From an uncultured Methylophilus sp. (lineage in GTDB: Bacteria; Pseudomonadota; Gammaproteobacteria; Burkholderiales; Methylophilaceae): DNA of 6,745 nt. The notes below the pieces were generated by a model, which was given only the letters and a program-made list of their open reading frames with translations, did no database searches and was not told the DNA's origin. Where the stretch lies: contig CAKZJM010000433.1 of assembly GCA_936943315.1 (NCBI GenBank), forward strand, positions 1 through 6,745, given 5' to 3'. Of the stretch, positions 5,549 through 6,745 are shown piece after piece; positions within the stretch are counted from its first letter, which is position 1; every line of letters starts with the position of its first letter. The position numbers and the translations under genes were made by a program.

Positions 5549-6574
5549 ATGCTCACCTACCTGATCAGACGCATACTCTGGATGATTCCGATGTTAGTCG
5601 GCATCAGTCTGATTTCATTTTTTATCATGCACCTGGCGCCTGGTGATATCACCAGTAGTGAGGCAGCGTTTGACCCCAAATCATCTGAAGAAGCTAGGCA
5701 AAAACTGCGTGAGCTTTACCATTTAGACAAGCCCATCATCGTGCAATATGGGCTGTGGCTGGAGCGCATGGTGCACCTCGATTTTGGTCACTCGTTTGCC
5801 AGCCACCAGAAGCCGGTGTTTTGGGCAGAGACCGATAAAGAAGGCAACACGACACCAGGCATGATTCAGGAAGCCCTGCCTGTGACTTTACTGATGAATA
5901 TTGCCGGCCTGTTGCTCACGCTCACTCTGGCTGTGCCGCTGGGCGTCATCGCCGCTAAAAAATATGCACGCTGGCCAGACCGAAGCATTACCCTGTTTAA
6001 CTTTATCGGTTTTTCCATCCCCGGCTTTTGGCTGTCACTGTTGTTAATGTACTGGCTGGGAGTCATTCATACCTGGTTCCCGATTTCGGGTCTGCATAGC
6101 CTCAATTATGCGCAACTCGACACCTTGGGCAAAGCGCAAGACCTGCTCATGCACCTGTTCCTGCCGGTGGTAATTCCGGCCATCACCGGGCTGGCTGGCG
6201 TCACCATGTTTGTCAAAAACGGTATGCTGGATGTGCTGAGCCAGGATTTTGTCACCACTGCCCGTGCCAAAGGCCTCAGTGACCGCACCGTGACCTATCG
6301 CCACGCGTTACGCAACGCCCTGCTGCCTTTGATTACGCTGATTGGATTGTCCCTCCCTGGCCTGATCGGCGGCTCTGTGATTGCCGAAACCATTTTCGCC
6401 ATCCCCGGCATGGGCAAACTGTTTTATGAAGCCGTGATGATGCGAGATTTCCCGGTGGTGATGGGTATCCTCACGATTGGTTCTGCACTCACATTGCTAG
6501 GCAACCTGCTGGCAGACCTGGCTTATGCCTGGGCAGACCCGCGTCTGCGTAAAGGAGTCATGCCGCAACGTTAG
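5549..6574 (+). CDS. Peptide-type ABC transporter permease, DppB/OppB family
   Basis: A 341-residue inner-membrane permease subunit that, with its DppC-type partner, forms the translocation channel of an oligopeptide/dipeptide-type importer. The opening LIRRILWMIPMLVGISLISF is the classic start of the family, with TM1 at about 9-30. Further membrane spans fall near 112-135, 146-172, 200-225, 261-281 and 308-328, giving six in all. The cytoplasmic EAA loop that docks with the ATPase is at about 238-262 (TARAKGLSDRTVTYRHALRN, then ALLP). The periplasmic loop after TM1 holds an acidic, polar stretch at 91-104 (FWAETDKEGNTTPG) that seems longer than in E. coli DppB or AppB. ATG 5549 sits two bases after the upstream stop, with a weak AGG at 5536-5538, so translation is probably coupled to the binding protein. 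A second permease gene starts 11 bases after the stop. Confidence 0.95.
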   Translation: MLTYLIRRILWMIPMLVGISLISFFIMHLAPGDITSSEAAFDPKSSEEARQKLRELYHLDKPIIVQYGLWLERMVHLDFGHSFASHQKPVFWAETDKEGNTTPGMIQEALPVTLLMNIAGLLLTLTLAVPLGVIAAKKYARWPDRSITLFNFIGFSIPGFWLSLLLMYWLGVIHTWFPISGLHSLNYAQLDTLGKAQDLLMHLFLPVVIPAITGLAGVTMFVKNGMLDVLSQDFVTTARAKGLSDRTVTYRHALRNALLPLITLIGLSLPGLIGGSVIAETIFAIPGMGKLFYEAVMMRDFPVVMGILTIGSALTLLGNLLADLAYAWADPRLRKGVMPQR

Positions 6575-6585
6575 GCAGAGCATCC

Positions 6586-6745
6586 ATGATGAAAAAAATC
6601 CTGCAAAATCCGCTCGCGCTCAGTGGCCTAATCCTAATAGGCATCATCTTGCTGCTAGCCCTACTGGCGCCCTGGATTGCCCCCTATGATCCAGACGCCA
6701 TCCAGGTCAAACAAATTCTGCTGGCGCCCTCTGGCGAGCACTGGA
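6586..6745 (+). CDS. Peptide-type ABC transporter permease, DppC/OppC family, N-terminal fragment
   Basis: The first 53 codons of a second permease, cut by the right edge of the window. It reads NPLALSGLILIGIILLLALL followed by APWIAPYDPD. This is the standard opening of DppC/OppC proteins: a short basic cytoplasmic start, TM1, then a YDP motif at the periplasmic side. The last visible residues, LLAPSGEHW, lead into the usual GTDxxGRD block of the family, which would lie just outside. It starts 11 bases after the DppB-type gene, with ATG 6586 and ATG 6589 in tandem and only a poor purine-rich stretch upstream (GCAGAG, 6575-6580). It would pair with the upstream permease to form the channel; the ATPase subunits are expected further downstream. 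Confidence 0.92.
   Translation, partial: MMKKILQNPLALSGLILIGIILLLALLAPWIAPYDPDAIQVKQILLAPSGEHW

Overview
The window looks like ordinary chromosomal DNA from a Gram-negative proteobacterium. The gene content and order suggest a beta- or gammaproteobacterium, and the protein style is compatible with a Methylophilaceae-like betaproteobacterium, but that placement is inference and no lineage marker is present. Base composition looks roughly balanced and even from end to end. I see no insertion sequences, phage genes, tRNAs, rRNAs or CRISPR repeats.

Left part (1-1285, all on the minus strand): read in the direction of transcription, a YafS-like methyltransferase-fold protein comes first, then rnhA (ribonuclease HI), then the first nine codons of dnaQ (DNA polymerase III epsilon, the proofreading exonuclease). 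The genes are packed tightly: the methyltransferase stop lies 35 bases inside rnhA, and rnhA is 10 bases from dnaQ with the dnaQ ribosome binding site touching the rnhA stop. A 49-bp divergent gap (1286-1334) separates this cluster from gloB and carries a good TTGACA promoter pointing at gloB.

Middle (1335-3831, plus strand): gloB (hydroxyacylglutathione hydrolase, glyoxalase II) is followed by a 211-bp gap and then mltD (membrane-bound lytic transglycosylase D type, two LysM repeats). The gap holds a predicted promoter for mltD with two 16-bp inverted repeats. The set mltD, gloB, yafS-like, rnhA, dnaQ is a conserved proteobacterial neighbourhood.

Right part (3888-6745, plus strand): a family 5 substrate-binding lipoprotein, a DppB/OppB-type permease and the start of a DppC/OppC-type permease form the front half of an oligopeptide/dipeptide-type ABC importer. 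The ATPase gene or genes presumably follow beyond the window. There is no visible promoter or terminator between mltD and this set, so a peptidoglycan-cleaving enzyme and a peptide importer may share a transcript. A role in muropeptide uptake is a reasonable but untested idea.

I found no clear sign of an undescribed system. The most useful leads are the MltD/importer coupling, the paired inverted repeats in front of mltD, the possible leaderless gloB transcript, and the eroded SAM-binding motif of the YafS-like protein.
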